A stretch of 56,180 nt of DNA. Source: CAZMVY01 sp964617875 (lineage in GTDB: Bacteria; Planctomycetota; Phycisphaerae; UBA1845; PWPN01). The position numbers were made by a program, and so were the translations under genes. How positions within the stretch are numbered: the stretch's first letter is position 1; every line of letters starts with the position of its first letter. This document shows positions 25,548 through 33,820 of this stretch, one piece after another. The stretch lies in contig CAZUAI010000030.1 in NCBI GenBank assembly GCA_964617875.1, positions 1 to 56,180 of the forward strand, written 5' to 3'. The notes under the pieces are model-generated. The model was given only the letters and a program-made list of their open reading frames with translations. It did no database searches and was not told the DNA's origin.

Positions 25548-26335
25548 GGTGCCACGGTCCACCCGCTATCGCGTCCGGGGACGGAGCGAGTTCGACTCCC
25601 CTGCGGGACATCACGAACCATCGGACGGCAGAGGACGACCGACGCCAGTGCGATCGCCGCCGTCTCGACACGCAGGATCGTCGGAGTCAGGCGGCAGGGC
25701 GCGGCGCCCGCGGCGATGGCAACGGAGCGCTCGGCGTCCGTGAAGCCGCCCTCGGGGCCGATCAGCGCGAGGATGCTCCCGACGCCCGGATGCTGATCGA
25801 GCCAGGCAGACAACGCCGGCGCATCCGGCGAGGGATCGGCCAGCACGATCCGCTCAAACGCGCCGGCGGCCGTCAGTACCTCCGCGAGCGTCGCCGCTTC
25901 GCGGATCTCGGGCAGCCACGCCTGCTGCGACTGCTTGGCCGCGGCGATGCTGACCCGGCGCCACCGCTCCAGCCGCCCGGCCGCCGCCTCCGCCACGCTC
26001 CGCTCGGCCCGCAACGGCCACACGGCCCGCACGCCCAGCTCGGTACACTTTTCGATGAGGTCGTCCTGCCGTGCCTGCTTCGGCGGCGACACGGCCAGAG
26101 TCAGCGCGCAGACGGCGGCCGGCGGCATGGCGCGCACCGCATCGACATGAACGACGATCGTCCCCGAGGCGACGCGGACAAGTCGTGCATCGGCCTCGCT
26201 CCCGCGGCCGTCGAACAGCGTGACCGCGTCGCCGGCGCGGAGCCGTCGTGCGCCGGCCGCATGCCGGGCCTCGACCGGGCTGAGTTCAGCGTCGCCGAGG
26301 GCCAGCACCGGGTGATAGAAGCGGGGCGGGACCAT
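25544..26335 (-). CDS. rsmE: 16S rRNA m3U1498 methyltransferase RsmE
   Basis: A 263-residue SPOUT-fold methyltransferase that methylates N3 of U1498 in 16S rRNA with S-adenosylmethionine. N-terminal PUA-like domain: RFYHPVLALGDAELSP, HAAGARRLRAGD, FDGRG. Catalytic knot: PPKQARQDDLIEKCTELGVRAVWPL, then LALIGPEGGFTDAE and LTPTILRVETAAIALASVV, which are the RsmE hallmarks. ATG 26335 gives the standard N terminus. The stop overlaps the MATE start, and the MnmE-like gene ends 8 bases upstream of it, so these genes are probably one transcript. Confidence 0.95.
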   Translation of the reverse strand: MVPPRFYHPVLALGDAELSPVEARHAAGARRLRAGDAVTLFDGRGSEADARLVRVASGTIVVHVDAVRAMPPAAVCALTLAVSPPKQARQDDLIEKCTELGVRAVWPLRAERSVAEAAAGRLERWRRVSIAAAKQSQQAWLPEIREAATLAEVLTAAGAFERIVLADPSPDAPALSAWLDQHPGVGSILALIGPEGGFTDAERSVAIAAGAAPCRLTPTILRVETAAIALASVVLCRPMVRDVPQGSRTRSVPGRDSGWTVAP

Positions 26336-26342
26336 GCGGGCA

Positions 26343-27524
26343 TTATACTGCGTGGAGGACGGAACGGAGGTGCTCGTCGGCGTGACCTGTGTCTGCCGCG
26401 CCGTCGGCCGCGGCCGCGCGAAGAAGGTCCGCTTGCCGTTCGGTGAACGCCGCCGGGCGGCGGTCGAAACCGGCATCGACGCCCAATGCGGCGACGATCC
26501 GCGTGCGCAGGGCGTCGAGCCCGTCGCCCGTGGCCGCCGAGATGCGGACCGCCGCGGACGCCCATGCGGCGGGCACCCGCTCCAACGCCGCCGCCCCCGG
26601 CAAATCACTCTTGTTCAGGACCAGCAGCGAGGGCTGGTCCGGTTCGAATTCGCCCGCGACGCCCGGCAACCCCTCCTGCCCGGCCGCTGCGCCGTCGAGG
26701 ATTACCAGGCGGAGGTCCGCCCGGGCGGCCTGCTGCCGCGCCCTCGCGATCGCCTCGGTTTCGATCGCGTCCGCCGTGGACCGGATGCCCGCCGTGTCGA
26801 TCAGCGTGACGGGGACGCCCTCGATCGCCGCCGGTTCGCTGACGTAGTCCCGCGTCGTGCCGGGCACCTCGCTGACGAGCACGCGCGGCTTGCCGCACAG
26901 GGCGTTGGCGAGCGTGGACTTGCCCGCGTTCGGCGGGCCGACGATCGCGACGGAGAATCCGTGCAGCATGCGTACGGCAATGGCGTGCCCCGCGGTCAGG
27001 TCCGCGATCCGTTTGCGGGCGGCCTCCGGATCCGACCGCAGGAGCGACCGAAGACGGCCGATCTCGGCCGGGAGCGCTTCGCGCTGCCGCAGCAGCCAGG
27101 CGGCGGCCCGACGCGTCTGCGCGTGCGGGAGTAGCTCGTACACCTCGCGCTCGACGCGGTTCGCCGCCGGCCAGACATCCCCCGCCAGGTCCTCGGCCGC
27201 CACGATCGTCGCGCCGTGCCGCCGGAGCGCCAGGAGCAGACGCTGCACGACGCGCGGGCCGCCGTGGACGTTGAACTCCACGCGGCCGGTGCCGTCGCGA
27301 TCGGTGCGGGCCGCGACGATCGCATCGTCGATGACCTCGTCGCCGTCAACCACCTGGCCGAGGCGAAGGCGATCCGCCGCCCACGCGCCATCGGCCGGCG
27401 GCGTGCGCGGGCGGAACACGCGGCGGAGCAGCGTCATCGCATCCGGCCCGATCACACCCACGACGGCAATCCCGGCCGGGATCATCGGGGTCAGTGCGGC
27501 GGCTCGTGTGGGAGTCTCGTTCAT
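26343..27524 (-). CDS. MnmE-like GTPase lacking the C-terminal cysteine motif
   Basis: A 393-residue TrmE/MnmE-type GTPase. The N terminus has the tetrahydrofolate-binding-like fold (IPAGIAVVGVIGPDAMTLL..., GRVEFNVHGGPRVVQRLLLALRRHGA). The G domain is intact: G1 GPPNAGKST, G2 GTTRD, G3 DTAGI, G4 NKSD and G5 SA. True MnmE modifies the wobble uridine of several tRNAs with MnmG and ends in C-[ILV]-G-K. Here the protein stops at EHLRSVLHAV, about 25 residues earlier, without that motif, and the helical domain is also short. It may be a paralogue, a degenerate MnmE, or a lineage-specific variant. Upstream coaX is 141 bases away on the same strand. Confidence 0.8.
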   Translation of the reverse strand: MNETPTRAAALTPMIPAGIAVVGVIGPDAMTLLRRVFRPRTPPADGAWAADRLRLGQVVDGDEVIDDAIVAARTDRDGTGRVEFNVHGGPRVVQRLLLALRRHGATIVAAEDLAGDVWPAANRVEREVYELLPHAQTRRAAAWLLRQREALPAEIGRLRSLLRSDPEAARKRIADLTAGHAIAVRMLHGFSVAIVGPPNAGKSTLANALCGKPRVLVSEVPGTTRDYVSEPAAIEGVPVTLIDTAGIRSTADAIETEAIARARQQAARADLRLVILDGAAAGQEGLPGVAGEFEPDQPSLLVLNKSDLPGAAALERVPAAWASAAVRISAATGDGLDALRTRIVAALGVDAGFDRRPAAFTERQADLLRAAAADGAADTGHADEHLRSVLHAV

Positions 27525-27665
27525 GACAGGCAGGCAAGACGTCTGCACCACAATCAAGGCGATTGGGCCGGACGTCGGGAACCTTCCGGCCCCCCCTTCT
27601 TCCCCCGGTACTCCGTACTCGACATTCAGTACCCGGCTTCCCTTCGTCGCTCCGTCGGCGCCTGC

Positions 27666-28466
27666 TCACTCCGTCCGCCCGATCGCCTTTTCAAACGCGA
27701 TGGCGATGCCGCGCAGGCAGAGGTCGGGAACAATGCCGTCGGCAAAGTCGATCGTTTCGGCGAGCATCGCGGCGTCTCCGCCGGTCAGCAGGACGGCGGG
27801 CCACTTGTGGATCCGGGCCGCGTAGCGCTCGACGATCTCGCGGAGCGCCCCCCGCAGGCCGCAGACGACGCCGACCTTGATCGCCTCGACGGTGTTCGTG
27901 CCCCACGCCTCCGCCGGCGTCGTGATTTCCACCTCCGGCAGCAACGCCGTGTGTTCGTGCAGCGCCCGGGCGGCGAGGGCGACGCCGGGCAGAATCGCAC
28001 CGCCCATGAAGATGCCGTCGTCGGAAACCAGATCGACCGTGACGGCCGTCCCGAATGACGCCACGGCGCAGGCCCTCTTCACCTGCCGGTACGCGGCGGC
28101 CGCGGAGCACAGCCGGTCGGCCCCGACCTTGTCGGGTTCGGGCACATTGGCGGTCAGCGGCGGGGCGATGTCGCGGCCGATCACCACCGGCTCCGCCTCT
28201 TCGCAATGGAGGGCGATCAGGCGGGAAAGCGCCTCCAGCTGCGGCGGCGCCACGGAACTGATCACGACGTGCCGCCGGGTAATCGGCGGAAGATCCGCCC
28301 ACGCCTGCGACAGCCACGCCGGATCGGCCTCGATCTGCCCGGGCGTCAGGTGCCGCGCGGGGCGGACGCGGCCGTCGTACCATGCGGCCATGCCGATGCG
28401 CGTGTTGCCGATGTCGATCAGCAACGCGCTCGGCGGCGCCCCCAATCGCTGAACGGTTACGCTCAC
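27666..28466 (-). CDS. coaX: type III pantothenate kinase
   Basis: A 266-residue CoaX-type kinase that phosphorylates pantothenate, the first step of coenzyme A synthesis. Motifs: ALLIDIGNTRIGMA (phosphate 1), VISSVAP, DKVGADRLCSAAAAY, FGTAVTVDLV (phosphate 2), GGAILPGVALAARALHEHTALLPEVE and LLTGGDA. All expected blocks are present and length is typical. Start GTG 28466 overlaps the obg stop by four bases (GTGA), showing translational coupling with obg. Confidence 0.94.
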   Translation of the reverse strand: MSVTVQRLGAPPSALLIDIGNTRIGMAAWYDGRVRPARHLTPGQIEADPAWLSQAWADLPPITRRHVVISSVAPPQLEALSRLIALHCEEAEPVVIGRDIAPPLTANVPEPDKVGADRLCSAAAAYRQVKRACAVASFGTAVTVDLVSDDGIFMGGAILPGVALAARALHEHTALLPEVEITTPAEAWGTNTVEAIKVGVVCGLRGALREIVERYAARIHKWPAVLLTGGDAAMLAETIDFADGIVPDLCLRGIAIAFEKAIGRTE

Positions 28467-29494
28467 GTCGGCACCGCCCTGGGCTCTTCCGAGGAGGCGG
28501 CCCGCGCCTCGGCCAGCATTCGCCACAGCCGCTCGACCATCGGCTCGAGTCCGCTGCCCGTCACCGCGCTGATGCTCAGCACGTCAACCTCGACGGCGTC
28601 GCGCAGCTCCTGCAGGTGCGCCGACGAGTCCGTCAGGTCCATCTTGTTGGCGACGACGAGTTCCGGCTTCGCGGCGAGGTTGGCCGAGTACTTGGCCAGC
28701 TCCTCGCGGATGACCCGGTAGGCCTCCGGCGGAGTCAGCGCGCCGTCAAACGGGCAGATGTCCACCAGGTGCAGCAGCACCCGCGTCCGTTCGATGTGCC
28801 GCAGGAAGGCATCGCCGAGGCCGACGCCCTCGTGGGCGCCTTCGATCAGCCCGGGGATGTCGGCCATGACAAACCGGCGGTAGCCGCTCAGCTCGACGAT
28901 GCCGAGCTGCGGCTCGAGCGTGGTAAACGGGTAGTCGGCGATCTTCGGCCGTGCGCGGCTGAGGCGGCTGAGGAGCGTGCTCTTGCCCGCGTTGGGCAGG
29001 CCGACGATGCCCACGTCGGCGATCAGCTTCAGCTCGAGGCGCAGCCACCGCTCCTGGCCGGGCTCGCCGGGGTCGGCACGGCGGGGCGCCTGGTGTGTCG
29101 CCGACTTGAAGCACTCGTTGCCGCGGCCGCCGCGGCCGCCCTGGGCGACGCACGCGCGGAGGTTCGGCTCGTTGAGGTCCTTCAGCAGCACCCCCGTATC
29201 GCGATCGTAAACCAGCGTGCCCGGCGGCACGCGGATGACGCAGTCGCGCCCGTTCTTGCCGTGCATCCGTCTGCCCATGCCCGGCGAACCGTTCTGGGCG
29301 ATCCAGTGGTGGTGGCCCGCCAGATCGAGCAGGGTCGAGACCGACTCGTCGGCGAGCATGTAGACGCTGCCGCCGTCGCCGCCGTTGCCGCCGTCGGGCC
29401 CGCCCTTCGGGATGTACTTCTCCCGGCGGAAGCTCACGCACCCGTGGCCCCCGTCGCCCGCACGAACGTAGATCTCGGCTTCGTCGACAAACAC
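28463..29494 (-). CDS. obgE: ribosome-assembly GTPase Obg
   Basis: A 343-residue Obg/CgtA GTPase. The glycine-rich Obg fold fills about residues 1-158 (VRAGDGGHGCVSFRREKYIPKGGPDGG, GRGGRGNECFKS). The G domain has GLPNAGKSTLL, FTTLEPQLG, DIPGLIEGA and NKMD. It binds the 50S subunit and links GTP level to ribosome assembly. The start is GTG 29494 (MFVDEAEIYV). It follows rpmA on the same strand, as in many bacteria, but a rho-independent terminator sits between the two genes, so obg probably has its own promoter. Confidence 0.96.
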   Translation of the reverse strand: MFVDEAEIYVRAGDGGHGCVSFRREKYIPKGGPDGGNGGDGGSVYMLADESVSTLLDLAGHHHWIAQNGSPGMGRRMHGKNGRDCVIRVPPGTLVYDRDTGVLLKDLNEPNLRACVAQGGRGGRGNECFKSATHQAPRRADPGEPGQERWLRLELKLIADVGIVGLPNAGKSTLLSRLSRARPKIADYPFTTLEPQLGIVELSGYRRFVMADIPGLIEGAHEGVGLGDAFLRHIERTRVLLHLVDICPFDGALTPPEAYRVIREELAKYSANLAAKPELVVANKMDLTDSSAHLQELRDAVEVDVLSISAVTGSGLEPMVERLWRMLAEARAASSEEPRAVPT

Positions 29495-29620
29495 GTCAAT
29501 CGTCTCGCGCGAAAGGCGTCAGGAACCTTCCGATCCCGTCAGGCCCGAATCCTCTTGATCCACCGTCCCCACACTCACAAACCGCTCATGCGAGCCGGGG
29601 GGCCTGACGCCCTTGTTCAC

Positions 29621-29653
29621 AAAAAAGCCGGGATGGCCGCGCGCGGCCATCCC
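29621..29653 (-). terminator. rho-independent terminator after rpmA
   Basis: On the minus strand a perfect 12-base-pair stem GGGATGGCCGCG/CGCGGCCATCCC (29630-29653) is followed by GGC and six T (29621-29626). It lies 45 bases after the rpmA stop and should end transcription of the L27 gene. Confidence 0.9.
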
Positions 29654-29697
29654 TTCGCCATCCAGACACGCGGACCGAGGCCACGGCCCCGGGTCCG

Positions 29698-29937
29698 TCA
29701 GCCCTTCCGCACGTCGATCCGACGTCCGCTGAACTCGACGATCCCGTCCGCCAGGGCGAACAGGGTGTCGTCGCGGCCGCGGCCCACGTTCAGGCCCGGC
29801 TTGAACGGCGTGCCGCGCTGCCGAACGATGATCGAGCCCGTCGAAACACGCTGCCCGGCGAAGGCCTTCACGCCGAGGTACTGCGGATTGCTGTCCCGAC
29901 CGTTGCGGGTCGAGCCTTGTCCCTTTTTATGCGCCAT
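29698..29937 (-). CDS. rpmA: 50S ribosomal protein L27 (bL27)
   Basis: A 79-residue protein beginning MAHKKGQGSTRNGRDSNPQYLGVK, the canonical bL27 N terminus that reaches the peptidyl-transferase centre, followed by GSIIVRQRGTPFKPGLNVGRGRDDTLFA and a short C terminus. No N-terminal extension needing processing is present. It is usually co-encoded with rplU (L21), but the upstream gene here is an unrelated exported protein. A strong terminator follows. Confidence 0.97.
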   Translation of the reverse strand: MAHKKGQGSTRNGRDSNPQYLGVKAFAGQRVSTGSIIVRQRGTPFKPGLNVGRGRDDTLFALADGIVEFSGRRIDVRKG

Positions 29938-29985
29938 GACCAGATACTCCTGCGAGCAACGCTCGCCAGTCGTTTCCTGTTCGAT

Positions 29986-30723
29986 CTATCGCATCACCCA
30001 CTGCGGTTCCCGGCTCAGCCGGTGCGGAACCGCCGACGCCCGCGCCCCCGGCCCGCCCGGCAGGCGGTACGGAACGGCCAGCGTCTTGTACAGAATGAAC
30101 ATCCGCGGATTCTCCGGCCCGACGGGCCTGGCCGCGTCGAAGGCCGGGTTGGGGATCCGCTGCGTCTCGCCCGAGAGGCCGGAGATGTACACCGTCATCT
30201 CGCGCGCATTCGGATCAATGTCGGGCCAGATCGCGACGCCGTGCCGCGCCCGGTCCTTGCCGATCAACAGCTTGCCCGTGATCTGCGACGACGACAGCAG
30301 CAACGGGTCGTTCCATCGCCGCTGGATCGCGCGGAACGCCTCGGGACTCACGCCGATCTCACTCCGGACCACCTGCAGCGTGTCCGTCACGATGCTGAAG
30401 ATCGGGTAGAACTTCGGCGCCTCGCCCGCCCGCGCCTCGGTGGCGGTGAACCGCACGCGGGACCACGTATCGCCCGCGGCCTTGTCGCCGGTGCGGAACT
30501 CGGTCGCGTCCTCGCCGGGGTTCTCCACCGTGTAAAGCATGTACCAGTAGACCACCGGCTCCGCCCGGCCGGGCACCGTGACCGCGATCCGCTCGGGGTC
30601 GCGGTAACGGAAGGTCAGCTCCCAGCTCTTGGGCACCAGCGACGGCTGCGGCGCGGCCTGGCCGATGGCGGCCATGACTGCCGAACCTAACCATCCTGCC
30701 AGCAAGTACTTGCGCTTCAGCAT
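29986..30723 (-). CDS. exported protein of unknown function
   Basis: A 245-residue protein with a signal peptide-like start (MLKRKYLLAGWLGSAVMAAIGQAAP) and a soluble, beta-rich body: SWELTFRYRDPERIAVTVPG, VVYWYMLYTVENPGEDATEF, FYPIFSIVTDTLQVV, GVAIWPDIDPNAREMTVYISGL and MFILYKTLAVPYRLPG. I do not recognise the family; the YWYMLYTVENPG block looks like a conserved feature. The start ATG 30723 puts the basic residues directly before the hydrophobic stretch. It is the first gene of the minus-strand series leading to rpmA, 48 bases away. Confidence 0.65.
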   Translation of the reverse strand: MLKRKYLLAGWLGSAVMAAIGQAAPQPSLVPKSWELTFRYRDPERIAVTVPGRAEPVVYWYMLYTVENPGEDATEFRTGDKAAGDTWSRVRFTATEARAGEAPKFYPIFSIVTDTLQVVRSEIGVSPEAFRAIQRRWNDPLLLSSSQITGKLLIGKDRARHGVAIWPDIDPNAREMTVYISGLSGETQRIPNPAFDAARPVGPENPRMFILYKTLAVPYRLPGGPGARASAVPHRLSREPQWVMR

Positions 30724-30999
30724 GGGATTCACCGGCCCCGGCGGTGGCATCACCCGGCACGCCCTATGCGCACCGCCCCCACCGCTCGGATGGAGACCCC
30801 AAAGGATATCGTCTCGGGGACCGTCTTGTCAACCCGCCAGCCAACGCCGCGAGCGGCGGCGGCTATCGGACCTCCGGGGTCCGCGATCCAGGGGCTTGAG
30901 CCTTGTCCGCACGCCGGTACGCTGCACGCACGCAAAGCCGCGGCGGCCCGGATGGCTGCGACGCGAACGATGGGCTGCGGGCTGGCGACGGGAGATCCT

Positions 31000-31257
31000 A
31001 TGGCGCGCCTGGAACTATGCACGGCCGGGGACATGGGGCCATATCTGCTCGCGCCGGACGAGCAGGCTGACGAGTTGAGGGAGCGTTTCGGCGCGGCGGG
31101 CATCCCATGCGCCGTCGAGTGCGGCGTGGCGCAGGACGGCGGTACCAGCCGGTGCATCGTCGCCTTCGGCGTCGGCGCGAACCTCGCCGTCATCTCCAGG
31201 TTCCTCAACGACGCCGGCTATGACTGGGCCCTCGCCGGCTGGGAGGAGGCCTCCTGA
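31000..31257 (+). CDS. small protein of unknown function
   Basis: An 85-residue acidic protein (MARLELCTAGDMGPYLLA...) with alternating helix and strand pattern: DEQADELRERFGAAGIPCAVE, SRCIVAFGVGANLAVISRFLNDAGYDWAL. This looks like a single alpha/beta domain. GGGAG lies 6 bases before ATG 31000, which is why I prefer it over the long upstream frame, whose translation is not protein-like. No function is recognised. It lies 156 bases before prfB on the same strand. Confidence 0.6.
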   Translation: MARLELCTAGDMGPYLLAPDEQADELRERFGAAGIPCAVECGVAQDGGTSRCIVAFGVGANLAVISRFLNDAGYDWALAGWEEAS

Positions 31258-31413
31258 CGCGGCCTTCGACCGCAATTGGCTGCGTGCAGCCATCCGGCCG
31301 ATATCTTGCGGGCACGCGGAACACCGCCGCACCTCGGCGCTGGCCTCGTCACGCCGGGTTGCCCGTGGCGGAGCAACATGCTATAAGTGCCGTTTTCAGG
31401 GAGCCTGACGATC

Positions 31414-32524
31414 GTGACGTACGAAGACCCCGCCAGCGCGTTGCAGGACCTTTCGGCCCGGATCTTTGCGATTCGGGACTCTCTTTGACTTGCCGGCCAA
31501 GATCGCCCGCATGGGCGAGCTGGAACAGAAGATGGCCGCGCCGGGGTTCTGGGAGAACCCGGACGCCTCCCGTGCGACCATCACCGAGGTGAAATCGCTC
31601 AAGGCGATGACCGACCCGGTCAAGGCCCTGCTCAAGCGCCAGGAAGACGCGCAGGTCCTGCTCGAACTCGGCCAGGCGGAAAACGACGCCGCCACGCTCG
31701 AGGAGCTGGACCGCGAGCTGGCCGCCATCGCAAACGAAATCGCCCGCGTCGAACTGATGGCGCTGCTCTCCGGCCCGCATGACGCGATGGACTGCTTCTT
31801 CAGCGTCCAGGCCGGCGCCGGCGGCACCGAGGCCTGCGACTGGGCCGCGATGCTCTTCCGCATGTATCTCCGCTACTTCGAGCGGCACGGTTATGACGTC
31901 GAGGAACTCGCCCGCACCGACGGCGAAGGCGCCGGCATCCGCAGCGTCACCCTCCGCGTGAAGGGACCGTACGCGACCGGCTACTTCTCGTGCGAGCGGG
32001 GCGTACACCGGCTCGTGCGGATCAGCCCGTTCGACGCGAACGCCCGCCGGCACACGAGCTTCGCCGCCGTCGATGTCCTGCCCGAACTGCCCGAGGCCGA
32101 CAACGAGCTGAAGGAGAACGACCTCGACATCGTCTTCTTCCGCCGTGCCGCCGGGGCCGGCGGCCAGAACGTCAACAAGCTGTCCACCGCCGTCCGCATC
32201 CGCCACATCCCGACCGGGATCGTGGTCGAGTGCGTCAACGAGCGAAGCCAGCAGCAGAACAAGAAGATGGCTCTTTCGATCCTCGGCGCCAAGATCGAGC
32301 GGATGGAGCAGGAGAAGCGCGACAAGGAGATGGCGAGGCTCTACGGCGACAAGGGCGAGATCGCCTGGGGCCACCAGATCCGCAGCTACGTCCTCCAGCC
32401 GTACCAGCTCGTGAAGGATCTCCGCACCGGCGTCGAGTCGGGCAACCCGCAGGCGGTCCTCGACGGCGACATCCAGATGTTCATCGACGCCGAGCTGCGC
32501 CGGCGGCGGAAAACGGGGCAGTAG
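31414..32524 (+). CDS. prfB: peptide chain release factor 2 (frameshifted)
   Basis: Release factor 2 recognises UGA/UAA and triggers peptide release on the ribosome. The gene is in two frames: GTG 31414 starts a 24-codon piece (VTYEDPASALQDLSARIFAIRDSL) that stops at TGA 31486-31488, and the rest continues in the +1 frame as DLPAKIARMGELEQKMAAPGFW. A +1 slip at CTT-TGA-C joins them to give 369 residues. The GGQ catalytic motif (RRAAGAGGQNVNKLSTAVR) and the C-terminal RSYVLQPYQLVKD are intact. AGGGAG precedes the GTG by about 10 bases. Autoregulation by RF2 level is the established role of this frameshift. Confidence 0.95.
31474..31489 (+). promoter_or_regulatory. prfB programmed +1 frameshift site
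   Basis: The slip site CTT-TGA-C (31483-31489) is the classical prfB recoding heptamer. The internal Shine-Dalgarno-like element just upstream is only CGGGAC (31474-31479), weaker than the AGGGGG of Escherichia coli. When RF2 is scarce, ribosomes pause at UGA and shift +1, restoring RF2 production. Confidence 0.88.
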
Positions 32525-32555
32525 GCGCGGCCCCTGCGCCTTCGAAGGGCCTCGG

Positions 32556-32864
32556 ACGTACTGGCGTATCAGCGGCTTCCGGGAACTCGAGCACATCCCG
32601 GAGGCGGATCGCGCCGAACGGCTGCGTCGGCTCGTTTCACGCCGCACGTACCCCTCGCTCATCGCCGGCGGCGCCCTGGTGTCCTGCCAATGGTTCCCAC
32701 GACGCATCCGCGGCCGGCGGCTCACGCACCTGGGGCGGGCAGCGAAGGTCGCGCGGCTCCCGATGTGCCCCCGTTGCGGGTACAATCTGAAAGGCCTGCC
32801 GGGCGACGTGTGCCCGGAGTGCGGCACGCGGATCCACGGGAGCGGGCACCGGACTCCGGCGTAG
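32556..32864 (+). CDS. zinc-ribbon protein with no clear start codon
   Basis: A reading frame of about 100 codons that looks coding: YWRISGFRELEHIPEADRAERLRRLVSRRTYPSLIAGG, then a four-cysteine ribbon CPRCGYNLKGL...CPECGTRI near the end. The protein-like part begins around 32556-32562, but no ATG, GTG or TTG occurs in frame before GTG 32679, which would remove half of it. Either a non-standard start (ACG at 32556) is used, the start has been lost, or only the short 61-residue form is made. It is 31 bases downstream of prfB. The function is unknown. Confidence 0.45.
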   Translation, partial: TYWRISGFRELEHIPEADRAERLRRLVSRRTYPSLIAGGALVSCQWFPRRIRGRRLTHLGRAAKVARLPMCPRCGYNLKGLPGDVCPECGTRIHGSGHRTPA

Positions 32865-32900
32865 CGTACCGTAACGCCCGAAAAGCGGAAAACGGAAAAA

Positions 32901-33692
32901 GTGAACGAGCGAAAACGGTACCGGATCGGGGGAGTCTGGCTCCTGCTGCTCGCCGGCGTGGGCTGCCAGCGCCCACATGCCGCGCCGACGACAACGACGG
33001 CCGCGACCCAATCCGCGGCCCGGAACCCCAGTCCCGAGCCCCGGTCCGCCGCCGCCTCGCCGGAGCTGCAGCAGTTCCGCAAGCGGATCGAGGAGACCTC
33101 GCCCGCGAGGCTCGACGGGGCGTACCTCTACTTCGCCGCGTCGCTGCCGGACCGGGTGTCGCAGGCCGAGTACCATGACTTCGTCCGGCAGATGGCCGAC
33201 GCCGACGCCAACCAGCGGGCCAACGGCATCTGCGGCGTGGGCGCGGCCAGGCAGCCGGCCTCGGCCGACCACCTGCTCCGGGCGCTTCGCACGGAGGCCG
33301 ACCCGTTCAACCGCACGATGATCGTGTGGTGCCTGCGGGCCTACGCCGACGATGAGCGGGTCGCCGAGGCCCTGGAGGCCTTCCTCTCGACGGCGAAGGA
33401 TATCGACTTCCAGCGGTGCCTCGCGCCGCCGGGGCGGGTCGTGTACGTCGGCTTCCCGCCGCCGTTCGGCGGCGCCGCGTTTGAGGCGTTCAAGGCCCTG
33501 CTGTCGATGAAGGGCCGCGACTACATGCTCAACGGCGACGGCTGGCGGCGGTTCGCCGAGCGGTTCGACAGGAACATCGATCTCCGCCCGTGCAGCGCGA
33601 TCGACACCTCCCGATTCAAGTCCGAGCCGCCCGAGTTCGACATCCACAAGAAGGCCCAGGAGATGATCGAGGACTTCCGTCAGGGCAGGTAG
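32901..33692 (+). CDS. predicted lipoprotein with HEAT-like core
   Basis: A 263-residue putative lipoprotein: MNERKRYRIGGVWLLLLAGVGC ends in the lipobox AGVGC, followed by a threonine/alanine-rich linker. The core is helical, with ANGICGVGAARQPASADHLLRALRTEADPFNRTMIVWCLRAYADDERVAEALEAFL looking like two degenerate HEAT units. The remainder is unassigned (IDFQRCLAPPGRVVYVGFPPPFGG). The start is GTG 32901, preceded by GGAAAAA. It is plus strand, 37 bases after the zinc-ribbon frame. No catalytic motif is visible. Confidence 0.65.
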   Translation: MNERKRYRIGGVWLLLLAGVGCQRPHAAPTTTTAATQSAARNPSPEPRSAAASPELQQFRKRIEETSPARLDGAYLYFAASLPDRVSQAEYHDFVRQMADADANQRANGICGVGAARQPASADHLLRALRTEADPFNRTMIVWCLRAYADDERVAEALEAFLSTAKDIDFQRCLAPPGRVVYVGFPPPFGGAAFEAFKALLSMKGRDYMLNGDGWRRFAERFDRNIDLRPCSAIDTSRFKSEPPEFDIHKKAQEMIEDFRQGR

Positions 33693-33820
33693 GCGCCGCG
33701 GCGACCGACGCTTGCGTACATGGCCGCCGGGACTCCGCATGCCGTTTGCCGCCCCGCTTGCGGGTGCCCCGCGGACCGGCGTAGAATCAGCAGCGGGCCT
33801 GACGGAGCACGGAGGCACTC

